Assembly (NCBI GenBank): GCA_963702755.1
Contig: CAVPDZ010000015.1
Location: forward strand, 164,288-228,287
Source: JAJPKK01 sp963702755
GTDB lineage: Bacteria > Pseudomonadota > Alphaproteobacteria > Rhizobiales > Xanthobacteraceae
DNA: 64,000 nucleotides
Direction: 5' to 3'
Numbering within the stretch: the first letter of the stretch is position 1; every line of letters begins with the position of its first letter. The notes below the pieces were generated by a model. The model saw only the letters and a program-made list of their open reading frames with translations, searched no databases and was not told the origin of the DNA. Positions 47,476 to 57,454 of the stretch are shown here, in pieces. The translations under genes and the position numbers were made by a program.

Positions 47476-48138
47476 ATGCACCTTACTATCGGCAACAAGA
47501 ACTATTCGTCCTGGTCGTTTCGACCGTGGTTCGCGATGAAAGTCGCCGGCATACCGTTCGATGAAACGGTCATCTCGCTCAACGCGCCCGACTTCAAAGA
47601 ACGGCTCCTGAAGATTTCGGGAACCGGCAAGGTGCCGACCTTGGTGGACGGCGAGGTCAAGGTCTGGGAGTCGCTCGCGATCCTCGAATATCTCGCCGAG
47701 ACGGTTCCGGCGGCGAGATTATGGCCCGAGGACCGACCGGCGCGAGCCCACGCACGGGCGATCGCGAACGAGATGCATGCGGGTTTCGTGCCGTTGCGGC
47801 GTCAGTGCCCGATGAACATGTGGCGCCCCGTAAAGAAGCGCACGCTCGATGCTGACGCCGAGGCGAATGTCCGTCGCATCGATGCGATGTGGAGTGACTG
47901 CCTCGCCCGTTATCGTGGCCCGTTCCTGTTCGGTGCCTTTACCGCGGCCGATGCCATGTATGCACCGGTGGTGTCTCGGTTCCACACCTATGCGGTCGAC
48001 GTCGGACCTGCGTCTCGGGCGTACATGGAGGCGATCATGGCATTGCCCGCTTGGCAGGAATGGCACGGCGCGGCAGTCAAGGAGGCTTGGGTGCTGCCCG
48101 AGGACGAAGTGGATTGGCCTACAGTGCTCAAGGCGTGA
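47476..48138 (+). CDS. Glutathione S-transferase
   Basis: A 220-residue GST of the zeta/maleylacetoacetate-isomerase-like bacterial type. The N-terminal NYSSWSFRPWFAMKVAGIPF has the SSxS/C-like active-site pattern, GTGKVPTLVDGEVKVWESLA the cis-Pro and Ser, and FGAFTAADAMYAPV the C-domain helix box. Intact and separate from the GST at 40.3 kb. Confidence 0.87.
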   Translation: MHLTIGNKNYSSWSFRPWFAMKVAGIPFDETVISLNAPDFKERLLKISGTGKVPTLVDGEVKVWESLAILEYLAETVPAARLWPEDRPARAHARAIANEMHAGFVPLRRQCPMNMWRPVKKRTLDADAEANVRRIDAMWSDCLARYRGPFLFGAFTAADAMYAPVVSRFHTYAVDVGPASRAYMEAIMALPAWQEWHGAAVKEAWVLPEDEVDWPTVLKA

Positions 48139-48252
48139 GGTAGGCGCTCGGCGAAGCTGGACGCAGGCTGTGTCGCGCGGAAAATATGCTATCCATTTAT
48201 CCAACAAAAAAGCGAAGGCATGGTATGCCGGTCGGGGCGACGGGAGGTGAGC

Positions 48253-49314
48253 ATGCGACTTGACACGACAATTTTGGCCGGCGCGACCTTGGCGGCGCTC
48301 ATGGGATTAGCCCCGATCACAGCGGCAGCGCAGCAGACGGCACCGCGCTATGCGGTCGATCCGGCTTGGCCAAAGCCGCTGCCCGACCGCTGGGTGTTGG
48401 GCGGGCTCGGCGGCGTGTGTGTCGATGCGCAGGACCATGTCGTGATCCTCAATCGACAGGACATCATCGACGGCGAATTGACAGCGGGCCATCTCGCTCC
48501 GCAGATCATCGAGTTCGATCCGGCGGGCAATGTTGTCCACTCCTGGAGCGATCCGCGTCTCGATCAGCGCCTGCACAGCTGCCACTTCGACAAGGACGGC
48601 AATTTCTGGGTCGCGGCGGCGCCATCCGGCATGGTGCTCAAGTACACTCACGACGGCAGCAAACTCCTCATGCAGATCGGCAAGAAGGGCGTGTTTGATA
48701 CGTCCGACGGCACCGAGAAGGGCAAGCCGTTGAACTCGCCTGCCGCGACGTTTCACATGCCGTCAAGCATCTTCGTCGACCGCGAAAACGGCGAAGTGTT
48801 CGTGTCCGATGGCGAGAGCCGCAACAGCAATCACCGCGTCGCCGTGTTCGATCGCGACGGCAATTTTCTGCGCCAGTGGCTGCCGGAAGGCATGGCGAGT
48901 GTCCACTGCATGACGATCGCCCGCGACGGCCTCGTCTATGTCTGCAATCGCGACAACGCGCGCATCCAGCTTTACGACAAGAAGGGGACACCGGTCAGGA
49001 ATATCGAGGTCGCCTGGAAACCCTACACCGCGCCGGCCGATGGCAAGCTCAAGCAATTCGGCGGCGCGACGGTTGCAATCGACTTCTCGCCTGACGCCAA
49101 CCAGAACTTCCTCTTCGTCATCAACCAGAACAACGACCAGATCGAAGTTCTCGACCGCCAGTCCGGCAAGAAGCTCGAAAGTTTCGGCAGCATTGGAAAG
49201 CTACCCGGTCAGTTCGACCAGCCGCACGGCATCGCAGTCAATTCAAAGGGCAATGTGTACATCGCGGAGAACCGCGGTCGCCGCATCCACAGGTTCACGA
49301 TCGTCGGCGACTGA
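48253..49314 (+). CDS. Exported NHL-repeat beta-propeller protein
   Basis: A 353-residue secreted protein with signal peptide ending TAAAQ-QTA and a six-blade NHL-type propeller. Repeated blade motifs: IIEFDPAGNVVHSWSDP, LHSCHFDKDGNFWVAAAPSG, HRVAVFDRDGNFLRQWLPEG, HCMTIARDGLVYVCNRDNAR, and PHGIAVNSKGNVYIAENRGR. It has the outline of peptidyl-alpha-hydroxyglycine lyase-like or generic SMP-30-type proteins; catalytic residues are not assigned. The ATG at 48253 follows GGGAGG. Confidence 0.8.
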   Translation: MRLDTTILAGATLAALMGLAPITAAAQQTAPRYAVDPAWPKPLPDRWVLGGLGGVCVDAQDHVVILNRQDIIDGELTAGHLAPQIIEFDPAGNVVHSWSDPRLDQRLHSCHFDKDGNFWVAAAPSGMVLKYTHDGSKLLMQIGKKGVFDTSDGTEKGKPLNSPAATFHMPSSIFVDRENGEVFVSDGESRNSNHRVAVFDRDGNFLRQWLPEGMASVHCMTIARDGLVYVCNRDNARIQLYDKKGTPVRNIEVAWKPYTAPADGKLKQFGGATVAIDFSPDANQNFLFVINQNNDQIEVLDRQSGKKLESFGSIGKLPGQFDQPHGIAVNSKGNVYIAENRGRRIHRFTIVGD

Positions 49315-49346
49315 AGGGCGTTCGATCTGTGCGGACGCAGGGAAGC

Positions 49347-49553
49347 CTAATTCGCTTCGCCTGTCTTCGTTGGCGTGTTGGGATAGCTGATAGTCCCCAC
49401 GCTCGTTAGCTTGAAGACATGGATGGTTTGCCCGATGTGCATCCGCGCCAGTGTGTCGGCGTGATCGACGGCGTCCGCGCGGCTCACGTGCAGTTGCGGC
49501 AAGTCCTCACCCGGGCCCCAAACTGCCCACACTTCAGGATATTCGTCTGACAT
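49347..49553 (-). CDS. Small hypothetical protein
   Basis: A 68-residue soluble protein (EYPEVWAVWGPGEDLPQLHV, HADTLARMHIGQTIHVFKLT). It could start at 49580 with nine more residues, which is as likely. No motif, no family recognised. Convergent with the propeller gene, 32 bases away. Confidence 0.45.
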   Translation of the reverse strand: MSDEYPEVWAVWGPGEDLPQLHVSRADAVDHADTLARMHIGQTIHVFKLTSVGTISYPNTPTKTGEAN

Positions 49554-50077
49554 TTCCGCCGCCCCATTGAGGTCAGACAACCGCGACGATCAATTCAGCC
49601 GCCAGTGGGCAAACCGCCGGTTCTCCCAGTTTGTTGCCGGGACCGGAGCTAGAAAGTCGACCGTCCCCGGATAGTTCCAGCGTCGACCTTCGTTTTTTTG
49701 TCGCCGCTCCGCTTTCGGACAGAGGCTGCACTCCAAGGCCCACGGCTGCACTTCTCGATCTTTTCGGAGGTCCCGGCCTCACAGTTGGCGGCTGCTTGCC
49801 GGCGATGTTTGGGTGGCGATATACCCATGATGAAGGTGCGCGCCGGTCGGAGCGGCATGGTGCCGGTACGAGCTTTCGATCACCGATTTTTTTGGATAAA
49901 GCTGTTCCCGCGAGGCAAAATTCTGATGTAGATAATGACAATATTTCAATGGGTTGGTTGGCAGTTTTTGAAACCCTGAAAGCCGGTTCCAGGGTAACGC
50001 TCCCTTAAGCGCGTCACTCTAAATTGAGGCAAACCGCGTCCAAGCGGGCGCGGTGCGTTGCGTTCGGAGTTCATTTC
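49554..50077. other. Intergenic region ahead of motA
   Basis: About 500 bases without a credible gene. A T-run follows the GTCGAC-bearing segment at 49665-49700. The AT-rich stretch 49905-49960 and GC-poor sequence to 50030 probably hold the motA promoter. No tRNA or repeat seen. Confidence 0.35.
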
Positions 50078-50851
50078 ATGGATATCGCGACCGGCTTAGG
50101 TCTGCTCGCCGGTGCCGCAGTCGTTTGCACCCTGATCTTGTTGGGTGGCGACTTCCGCATGTTCTACGACATGCACGCCCTCATCGTGATTTTCGGCGGA
50201 TCGTTTTCAGCAACGCTGATCCGTTTTCCGCTTGGCGCCATTTTCCACGGGCTTCCGCTCGGTGCCAAATTTGCTTTCACGTTACGCCGCCAATCTCAGC
50301 GCGACCTTATCGACCAGCTCGCCACCATCGCAGAGACCGCCCGCAAGCAAGGCCCGACCGGCCTTGAGCGGATCGAAATCGATGATCCCTTTCTCGCCAA
50401 GGGTGTGCGCTACGTTGCGGACGGTTACGACGCTGCCTTCATTCGCGACAATCTCGAGCGCGACCGCGACAATTTCCTCACTCACCTCGACGAAGGGCAG
50501 AAGATTTATCGCGCCATCGGTGACTGCGCGCCGGCCTTTGGCATGATCGGCACCTTGCTCGGCATGGTGCAGATGTTCGCCAACATGACCGACCCTTCGA
50601 AGCTTGGTCCGTTCATGGCGGTCGCGCTGCTGGCCACCCTTTACGGCGCCCTCGTCGCCAACCTGATCTGCCTGCCGATTGCCGACAAGCTTCACGTCAA
50701 GCTCACCGACGAGGAGACGAACCGCACGCTCATCATCGACGGCATCCTGATGATTCGCGATTCGAAGAGCCCCGCGCTCGTGCGCGAGATGCTGCTCGCC
50801 TACCTGCCGGAAAAGCACCGCGATGAGGCGACCGAGGAAGTGCCGGCGTGA
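50078..50851 (+). CDS. motA: MotA/PomA family proton-channel protein
   Basis: A 257-residue inner membrane protein of the flagellar stator family with four helices: IATGLGLLAGAAVVCTLILL, MHALIVIFGGSFSATLIRFP, and a later pair including FGMIGTLLGMVQMFANMTDP and FMAVALLATLYGALVANLIC. The cytoplasmic loop has the conserved charged stretch NLERDRDNFLTHLDEGQKIY. Coupled to motB. No other flagellar gene is near, so it may drive motility or be a stator-like ion channel. Confidence 0.88.
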   Translation: MDIATGLGLLAGAAVVCTLILLGGDFRMFYDMHALIVIFGGSFSATLIRFPLGAIFHGLPLGAKFAFTLRRQSQRDLIDQLATIAETARKQGPTGLERIEIDDPFLAKGVRYVADGYDAAFIRDNLERDRDNFLTHLDEGQKIYRAIGDCAPAFGMIGTLLGMVQMFANMTDPSKLGPFMAVALLATLYGALVANLICLPIADKLHVKLTDEETNRTLIIDGILMIRDSKSPALVREMLLAYLPEKHRDEATEEVPA

Positions 50852-50883
50852 TCCCGCCGCTGCGGGCGAGGATGTGATCCACT

Positions 50884-51711
50884 ATGGCCAGGAAAAAAGG
50901 CGGAGGTCACGGCGGCGGCCACGGATGGTTCGTCACCTTTGCGGACCTGATGGGATTGCTGATGAGCTTCTTCGTGATGCTCGTCGCGTTCTCGAACCAG
51001 GATCAGCATAAGCTCCAGATCGTGGCCGGCTCGATGCGCGACGCGTTCGGCGTGCAGACCAATGTGCGCTACTCCGGAATCATCGAGGTACCGGGCCTCC
51101 CGACCCGGCCCAAGCTGAAGCAGGCCGAACACATTCCGCCCGAGGAAGCTTCAGCGACACCGCAGGCGGACGAGCACGACCGCATCGAAGCGCGCGGCAC
51201 GCGCCTCAAGGAGGACCGTGCCTTCGCACTTGCGGCGGCCTCGTTGCGGCAAGCCTTGCAGGACATGCCGGAACTGACCGAGGCCTCCAAACACGTGATG
51301 ATCGAGGAGACCAAGGAAGGGCTCAACGTCGAAATCGTCGACCAGGATGGACGTTCGATGTTTCCTGAGGGCTCGAAGGAACCCTATGAGCGCACCCGCA
51401 AGGTCATCGAGAAGATCGGCGCGCCGCTGCGGGCCACGCCCTATCGCATCTCCGTCACGGGCCACACGTCGAGTTCTCGTGCGCCGGCCCGGCCCGGTTA
51501 CGGGCCGTGGGAGTTATCCGCTGATCGCGCCAACGTTGTGAGACGGATCCTCCAGGAGGAGGGGGTGCCGGAGGGACATTTCTTCCAAGTTGCCGGTAAG
51601 GCGGATACTGATCCGTTGTTTCCCGACGATCCCTATATTGCCGCCAATCGCCGCGTCACGATTACCTTGCTGCGTGAGGAGCCGCCGCTGCCCCTCGGGT
51701 TCAAGCCCTAG
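50884..51711 (+). CDS. motB: MotB/OmpA-family stator protein
   Basis: A 275-residue partner of MotA. A Gly/His-rich start (GGGHGGGHGWFVTFADLMG) leads into the single membrane helix with the proton-carrying Asp21, then a linker and a C-terminal peptidoglycan-binding OmpA-like domain (RISVTGHTSSSRAPARP, LSADRANVVRRILQEEGV, NRRVTITLLRE). The pattern ADLMGLLMSFFVMLVAFSNQ is standard for the group. Starts 32 bases after motA. Confidence 0.88.
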   Translation: MARKKGGGHGGGHGWFVTFADLMGLLMSFFVMLVAFSNQDQHKLQIVAGSMRDAFGVQTNVRYSGIIEVPGLPTRPKLKQAEHIPPEEASATPQADEHDRIEARGTRLKEDRAFALAAASLRQALQDMPELTEASKHVMIEETKEGLNVEIVDQDGRSMFPEGSKEPYERTRKVIEKIGAPLRATPYRISVTGHTSSSRAPARPGYGPWELSADRANVVRRILQEEGVPEGHFFQVAGKADTDPLFPDDPYIAANRRVTITLLREEPPLPLGFKP

Positions 51712-51886
51712 GCGGATACAGCGCGAAGTTGCATGGGGTCGAACAGGCCCTGCGACAGAAAGGCAGCTCAAATCCCTGGCGCGTAGCCCTCTCGCTCTTA
51801 CCTTTTCGCTACAATGGACGTCTGCACTGGGGCAGTGTTATAAGCCGCGGCCCTAATTGTGCGGCGCAATATCGGTTCACATCATC

Positions 51887-53872
51887 ATGGCTCAAGGCAT
51901 TGCCGCTTCGGGTCTGCCCACCGGCGCGGGCAGCGAGGCCGGCGAAAAAGCGGGATCGCCGTCCGGCACTCCGGCGGGAGAGACGCACGCGGCGCAGGGC
52001 GGCGGGACACTCGGCCTCGTCAGTCTCGCCATCGGCAGCATCGGCGTGGTCTATGGCGACATCGGCACGAGCCCCCTCTACGCGCTTCGCGAGGCGGTGA
52101 ATGCCGCGGTCGGGGAGCATGGCACCGCGACACCCGATTCAGTCATCGGGGTGCTGTCCCTCGTTATCTGGGCGCTCATTTTCATCGTCACGTTCAAGTA
52201 CGTGATCGTGCTGCTGCGGGCGGACAATAACGGGGAGGGCGGCACGCTGACCCTGATGGCGCTCGCGCGAAAGGTTACCGGCGATAATGCCGCGCCCGTC
52301 GTGATGCTTGGTATCGTCGGCGCGGCCTTGTTCTTCGGTGATGCCCTGATCACGCCGGCGATTTCCGTGTTGTCGGCGATCGAGGGGCTCAAGGACGTAC
52401 AGTGGATCGGCTCAGAGATCGATCACTACATCGTGCCGCTGACGGTAGCGATCCTGGTCACACTGTTTGCGGTGCAGTCGCGCGGTACCGCGAGCGTCGC
52501 GAACTTCTTCGGCCCCGTCATGGTGGTGTGGTTCGTCGCCATCGCGGTGCCCGGCGTGGTCTGGACCGTGTCGAACCCGAGTGTGCTGTGGGCGCTCAAC
52601 CCGATCCACGGCCTTTCCTTTCTCGTGCACCATGGCGTGACGGGGCTGATCACGCTGGGCGCGGTGTTCCTTGCCGTGACGGGTGCTGAGGCGCTCTACG
52701 CCGACTTGGGTCACTTCGGCCGCAAGCCCATCCAGAGCGCATGGCTGGTCCTGGTGTTTCCGGCGCTCGCGCTCAACTATCTCGGCCAGGGCGCCCTCGT
52801 GCTCCACGACCCGAAGACGGTCAGCAACCCGTTCTTCTTGCTCTACCCCGAGTTCCTACGGCTGCCGATGGTCGTGCTGGCGACGCTCGCGACCGTGATC
52901 GCGAGCCAGGCGGTGATCACCGGGGCCTATTCATTGACACGACAGGCGATCGCCCTCGGGTTGTTGCCTCGGCTTGAGATTCGTCACACCTCGGCCGAGC
53001 ATGAGGGACAGATCTACATGCCGCGGGTGAATTTGGGCCTCCTGATCGGGGTGCTGCTGCTCGTCGCCTTGTTCCGCTCTTCGAGTGCGCTCGCCTCCGC
53101 CTACGGCATCGCCGTGACCGGCACCATGGTCGTGACCGCCATCATGGCCTTCATCGTCGTGCGCAAGGTGTGGGGATGGTCGCTGGCGGGAACGCTCGCT
53201 CTCATCGTGCCCTTCATCATCGTCGATGCGACGTTTCTGATGGCCAACATGCTCAAGGTCTTCGAGGGCGGCTGGGTTCCGCTTGCGATCGGTGGCGTCG
53301 TGATGGTCATCATGTACACGTGGCGACGAGGAACAAAGTTGCTGTTTGACAAGACGCGGCGCCAGGAAACGCCACTCGATTCTCTCGTCGCGACGCTGGA
53401 GAAGAAGCCTCCGCAACGTGTGCCCGGCACCGCCGTTTTCCTCACCAGCGACCCGTTCAGTGCACCGACCGCTCTGCTGCACAGTCTCAAGCATTACAAA
53501 GTACTGCACGAGAAGAATGTCATCCTCTCGATCGAGACCGACCACTTGCCACGCGTGCCGCCTCAGGAGCGGGTCCGTATCGAGCCGGTTGGACAGACCT
53601 TCCAGCGTGTTTGGCTTCGGTTCGGCTACATGGAGCGGCCCAACGTACCTCAGGCACTCGCCATCGCCCGCAAGCTCGGCTGGCAGTTCGACATCATGTC
53701 GACTTCGTTCTTTCTCTCGCGACGCGCCCTGCGTCCGGCGGCGCGCTCCGGCATGCCGCGCTGGCAGGACCGCCTGTTCATCTCGCTTGCGCGGGCCGCC
53801 AACGATGCGACCGATTACTTCCAGATTCCAACGGGCCGCGTCGTCGAGGTTGGAACACAGGTCACGGTCTGA
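51887..53872 (+). CDS. kup: Kup potassium uptake protein
   Basis: A 661-residue K+/H+ symporter with 12 membrane helices and a long soluble C-terminus. The signature GVVYGDIGTSPLYALREAV near residue 50, ADNNGEGGTLTLMALARK, GALFFGDALITPAISVLSA and GAEALYADLGHFGRKPIQSA are Kup-specific. The N-terminus carries a Gly/Ala-rich extension (SGLPTGAGSEAGEKAGSPSG). ATG at 51887. Intact gene; no regulator next to it. Confidence 0.95.
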   Translation: MAQGIAASGLPTGAGSEAGEKAGSPSGTPAGETHAAQGGGTLGLVSLAIGSIGVVYGDIGTSPLYALREAVNAAVGEHGTATPDSVIGVLSLVIWALIFIVTFKYVIVLLRADNNGEGGTLTLMALARKVTGDNAAPVVMLGIVGAALFFGDALITPAISVLSAIEGLKDVQWIGSEIDHYIVPLTVAILVTLFAVQSRGTASVANFFGPVMVVWFVAIAVPGVVWTVSNPSVLWALNPIHGLSFLVHHGVTGLITLGAVFLAVTGAEALYADLGHFGRKPIQSAWLVLVFPALALNYLGQGALVLHDPKTVSNPFFLLYPEFLRLPMVVLATLATVIASQAVITGAYSLTRQAIALGLLPRLEIRHTSAEHEGQIYMPRVNLGLLIGVLLLVALFRSSSALASAYGIAVTGTMVVTAIMAFIVVRKVWGWSLAGTLALIVPFIIVDATFLMANMLKVFEGGWVPLAIGGVVMVIMYTWRRGTKLLFDKTRRQETPLDSLVATLEKKPPQRVPGTAVFLTSDPFSAPTALLHSLKHYKVLHEKNVILSIETDHLPRVPPQERVRIEPVGQTFQRVWLRFGYMERPNVPQALAIARKLGWQFDIMSTSFFLSRRALRPAARSGMPRWQDRLFISLARAANDATDYFQIPTGRVVEVGTQVTV

Positions 53873-53999
53873 ACTCGGCGGCTCACGTGAGCCCCTCTCA
53901 ATCCACAGGTCGTGCAGCGGTGGATGTGTAGGGCTTGATTAACCGTGCGTTTCCCCCATGTTTGAGCGGTTGTAAGGGAGCACAGGCGAGGGCGACGCG

Positions 54000-54335
54000 A
54001 TGTTCGGTTTGTTCGGTCGCGGCGAGGTTCGCGATTTGACGCCTGAGGAAGTAGCCGATGGGCTTGCCTCCGATAAGATCCTGCTGATCGACGTGCGCGA
54101 GCCGGGCGAGACTGTGCGCGAGCGGATCGAAGGCGCACAGTTGATTCCGTTATCCCAATTCGATCCGGTCGATTTACCCGATCCGGGCGGGCGCACCGTG
54201 GTGTTCACCTGCGCGTCCGGCATCCGCTCGATCAAGGCGGCCGAGATTGCTCAAGCCGCCGGGCTCGCCTTCGATGCTCACCTCGCCGGTGGTATCAAGG
54301 CATGGAAGGCCGCCGGATTGCCGCTGGTAAATTGA
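54000..54335 (+). CDS. Rhodanese-like domain protein
   Basis: A 111-residue single rhodanese domain. ILLIDVREPGETVRERIEGA is the N-terminal signature and VVFTCASGIRSIKAAEIAQ the active-site loop with Cys. HLAGGIKAWKAAGLPLV closes the domain. Second rhodanese in the window, about 7 kb from the first and distinct in length. Intact. Confidence 0.88.
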   Translation: MFGLFGRGEVRDLTPEEVADGLASDKILLIDVREPGETVRERIEGAQLIPLSQFDPVDLPDPGGRTVVFTCASGIRSIKAAEIAQAAGLAFDAHLAGGIKAWKAAGLPLVN

Positions 54336-54472
54336 TCCGCCGTCTGATTTGAAATTGATCGCGTGGACTTGATCGCGCGGACTTGGCGCAGCACGCGGAT
54401 TGATGCACGATTGTGCGGAAGCAGGGGAGCCTGAGCCTTCAACTAAAAGGGCAGGGGCGCAAGGAGGGGTCC

Positions 54473-54724
54473 ATGCGGCCAATTTTGTTGGTGTTTGCGG
54501 TCGCGCTGGCGCTTGTCGCAGCGTCGCAACGGAGCCAAGCCTATTATAATAGTGCATGGTGCGCCCGTTATTATGATCGGGGCAATGTTCTGAGCTGTGC
54601 CTTCGACACGATCCAGCAGTGCCTCGCGACGGTCAGGGGTGTCGGCGGTTCGTGCGTACAAAATCCGCGGTTACCGTCACCTCCGCCACCCTACTCGCGG
54701 CGAGGCTACGACCCATGGCGCTGA
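54473..54724 (+). CDS. DUF3551 small exported protein
   Basis: An 83-residue protein with a signal peptide (ILLVFAVALALVAASQRSQA) and the DUF3551 pattern of four cysteines: WCARYYDRGNVLSCAFDTIQ, then QCLATVRGVGGSCVQNP. Ends with a Pro-rich tail. AGGAGG precedes the ATG. Common in Bradyrhizobium and relatives, often in many copies; role unknown. Confidence 0.85.
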   Translation: MRPILLVFAVALALVAASQRSQAYYNSAWCARYYDRGNVLSCAFDTIQQCLATVRGVGGSCVQNPRLPSPPPPYSRRGYDPWR

Positions 54725-54755
54725 CGGCGCCGCGACGGACATTCGGTCGGCAACG

Positions 54756-55862
54756 ATGCGACTTGCAGTTACATCGATAGCCGGCTTCGCGGTTGCGGCC
54801 GCGCTGTTCGTTGTCGGTCCCGCGCCAGCGCAGCGGGAACGATTCGTCAACGTCTATAATTGGTCAGACTACGTCGAGCCGACGGTGCTTGACGCGTTCA
54901 CGCGCGAAACCGGCATTCGCATCCGTTACGACACCTTCGATTCCAACGACACGCTCGAGACCAAGCTGCTCGCCGGCAAGTCGGGCTACGATGTCGTGGT
55001 GCCGACCGGTTATTTCCTCGAGCGCCAGATCAAGGCCGGCGTTTTCCAAAAACTAGACAAGGCGCTGCTGCCCAACCTTGCGAACGCCTGGCCCCTGATC
55101 ACGCAACGTCTTGCCGTCTACGATCCGGGCAATCAGTACGCTGTCAATTACATGTGGGGCACCGTCGGCATCGGTTACAATGTCAAGAAGGCACGCGAAA
55201 TTCTCGGGGAGGGCGGTCGGATCGACAGCTGGAGCGCGGTGTTCGTTCCCGCCGAGCTTGCCAAGTTCAAGGATTGCGGCATCCACATGCTCGACTCCTC
55301 CGACGATATCCTGCCGGCGGCGTTGCACTATCTCGGTCTCGATCCGAACTCCACCGATGCGAACGACCTGGAAAAGGCGGCCGACCTCGTCGCCAAGGTC
55401 AGGCCGTCAGTCCGCAAGTTTCATTCGTCGGAATTTCTCAATGCCCTCGCGAGCGGTGAAATCTGCTTCGTTGTTGGCTGGTCTGGTGACATCAAGCAGG
55501 CGCAAAAGCGCGCCGCCGAAACCAAGGCGGGCGTTGAGATCGCCTACGCGATTCCGAAGGAAGGCACCCAGATGTTCTTCGACAATCTCGCAGTTCCCAA
55601 GGACGCGAAGAATGTCGCTGAGGCTCACGCCTTTATCGATTACCTGATGCGTGCGGATGTCGCGGCAAAGAACACGAATTTCCTGTCTTACGCGAATGGG
55701 AATCTCGCGAGCCAAGCGCTGATCGATCCGGCGATCCTCAATGATCGCACCATCTATCCCGACGAAGCCATGATGAGCCGGCTCTATGTGATCAAGGCTC
55801 ACGATGTCAAATCGACGCGGCTGATGAACAGGCTTTGGACGCGGATCAAGACGGGCCGGTGA
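54756..55862 (+). CDS. Polyamine-type ABC transporter substrate-binding protein (PotF/PotD)
   Basis: A 368-residue periplasmic protein with signal peptide ending PAPAQRE. VNVYNWSDYVEPTVLDAFTR is the PotD/PotF opening; later GYDVVVPTGYFLERQIKAGV, NYMWGTVGIGYNVKKAREIL and AIPKEGTQMFFDNLAVPKDA. These are the spermidine/putrescine-binding group, with putrescine-specific PotF the closest pattern. Starts 31 bases after DUF3551. No PotGHI permease genes follow; the next gene is on the other strand. Confidence 0.88.
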   Translation: MRLAVTSIAGFAVAAALFVVGPAPAQRERFVNVYNWSDYVEPTVLDAFTRETGIRIRYDTFDSNDTLETKLLAGKSGYDVVVPTGYFLERQIKAGVFQKLDKALLPNLANAWPLITQRLAVYDPGNQYAVNYMWGTVGIGYNVKKAREILGEGGRIDSWSAVFVPAELAKFKDCGIHMLDSSDDILPAALHYLGLDPNSTDANDLEKAADLVAKVRPSVRKFHSSEFLNALASGEICFVVGWSGDIKQAQKRAAETKAGVEIAYAIPKEGTQMFFDNLAVPKDAKNVAEAHAFIDYLMRADVAAKNTNFLSYANGNLASQALIDPAILNDRTIYPDEAMMSRLYVIKAHDVKSTRLMNRLWTRIKTGR

Positions 55863-55897
55863 GGAGTCCCTGACTTCGGGCACTCCGTGGAGCTAGA

Positions 55898-57319
55898 CTA
55901 AGCACTCACCCGCACGCCCGCCTTCTCCAAGATGGCGCGAGCCTTGGTGCGTTGCTCATCCGAAATCACCAATCGCTCGGCAAAGTCGCGGCCCGCGGGG
56001 CGCGTCGCGTCAATGCCCATCTTGGTCACCGTGAAATTCTCGGGGTCGGAGGTCGGATCGAGGATCGCACCTTTGGCGCCGGGAATGAAGATGATGTCTT
56101 TGTCCGGGCGTACGCGGGTCGCTAGCGCCCACATGATGTCGTTCATGTCGAAAATGTCGACGTCATCGTCCACGACGATCACCTGCTTCGTATAGAACTC
56201 GGTGCCGAAGGTCGCCATGATGGCTGTTTGCGGCTCTCCATCGGCGGTCTTTTTCATCGAAATGAAGGCCATGAAAGCCCCGCATGTCGTGTGCGGCACG
56301 TGCACGGCTCGTACGTTGGGCAGGTTGCGCTTGAGTGCATTGAGAATTTCGCCTTCCCGCGTGATGCACGACACCAGGATGTGATCCTTTGCCATGCCGG
56401 AAACGACGCTGTGGAACATCGCGTCCCGCCGCATCCGTACCCGATGCGCGACGAACACGTGCTGGGTCGAACGGTAGGAGGCGTAGCCGGTAAACTCGCC
56501 GAACGGACCTTCAGGCTCGCGCGTGCCGGCCAGGATCTCACCCTCGATGACGATTTCGGCGCCGGCCGGCACTTCGAGGTCGGCGACCCCGCAGCGCGCG
56601 AGCCGGTAGGGCGCGCCGAACAGGCCGCCAATGATCTCGAATTTGCGCACCTGCGGCGGATACGCGTAGACCATCGAGCCCATGTAGTGCAGCGGGTGGA
56701 TGCCGATGACGATGGCGGCCGGCAACGGCTGTCCGCGCTCCTCGGCTCGGCGCTGGAATTCGAACATGCGCCGGCGCGAGTGGAGGGAGACGCCGAGGCG
56801 ATTCTTCCCCTTGAGCATGAACCGGTGGAACCCGGTGGTATCAACGCCGGTCACCGGGTCGCGCGCGGTGAGTTGGCCAGCCGTAATATAAGGCCCGCCG
56901 TCCACGGAGAATTGAAGCGGAATCGGCAGTGCGCCGAGGTCAATGTCATCGCCTTCGAGGGTCACTTCGCTCCAGGCAGCCTCACGGACGATCTCGCAGG
57001 GAATGTAACGCTGGCAGCGCTCGCGGAATGCCCCAGGCAAGTCCTGCGGGGCGACCCCAAGGCAAGCCGCAAGCAGTCGTCGGTTGCCGGCGACATTGGT
57101 TACGACCTTCATGGCGTTCCCGCCCGCCTTCTCGAACACGATCACGGGACTCTTGCCCGCCCGTTCAAGTTCATAGGCGACTGCCGTCATATCGAAGCGG
57201 GTATCGACCGGTTCGCGAATGCGGAGCAGTTCCTCGGGATAGTCGCTTTCGACCATGTCGAGGAAGCCGCGCAAGCTCTGATTGTCGGAATTCGAGGTGG
57301 CTGACGATTTGGAAGGCAT
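55898..57319 (-). CDS. UbiD family decarboxylase
   Basis: A 473-residue prenylated-FMN-dependent reversible decarboxylase. Motifs: SLRGFLDMVESDYPEELLRI, DVDTTGFHRFMLKGKNRLGV-type core, GQPLPAAIVIGIHPLHYMGS, GTREPEGPFGEFTGYASYRS with conserved Glu, VSCITREGEILNAL and EFYTKQVIVVDDDVDIFD. It has the length and order of UbiD/phenolic acid or aromatic acid decarboxylases. No UbiX prFMN-supplying gene is close. A GTG at 57358 would add 13 residues. Confidence 0.88.
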   Translation of the reverse strand: MPSKSSATSNSDNQSLRGFLDMVESDYPEELLRIREPVDTRFDMTAVAYELERAGKSPVIVFEKAGGNAMKVVTNVAGNRRLLAACLGVAPQDLPGAFRERCQRYIPCEIVREAAWSEVTLEGDDIDLGALPIPLQFSVDGGPYITAGQLTARDPVTGVDTTGFHRFMLKGKNRLGVSLHSRRRMFEFQRRAEERGQPLPAAIVIGIHPLHYMGSMVYAYPPQVRKFEIIGGLFGAPYRLARCGVADLEVPAGAEIVIEGEILAGTREPEGPFGEFTGYASYRSTQHVFVAHRVRMRRDAMFHSVVSGMAKDHILVSCITREGEILNALKRNLPNVRAVHVPHTTCGAFMAFISMKKTADGEPQTAIMATFGTEFYTKQVIVVDDDVDIFDMNDIMWALATRVRPDKDIIFIPGAKGAILDPTSDPENFTVTKMGIDATRPAGRDFAERLVISDEQRTKARAILEKAGVRVSA

Positions 57320-57454
57320 GGGTTCACCGGCGAGAACGTGAGCCCACATCTTTGGCACAATCGACGCCGGTATGCAGCACTTCTGGGGCCGCTTTCGCCG
57401 CCAACAGCCTACGCCGGCTCGCGTGCAGAAAGGCTCCCTCAGGAGATAACGCGA

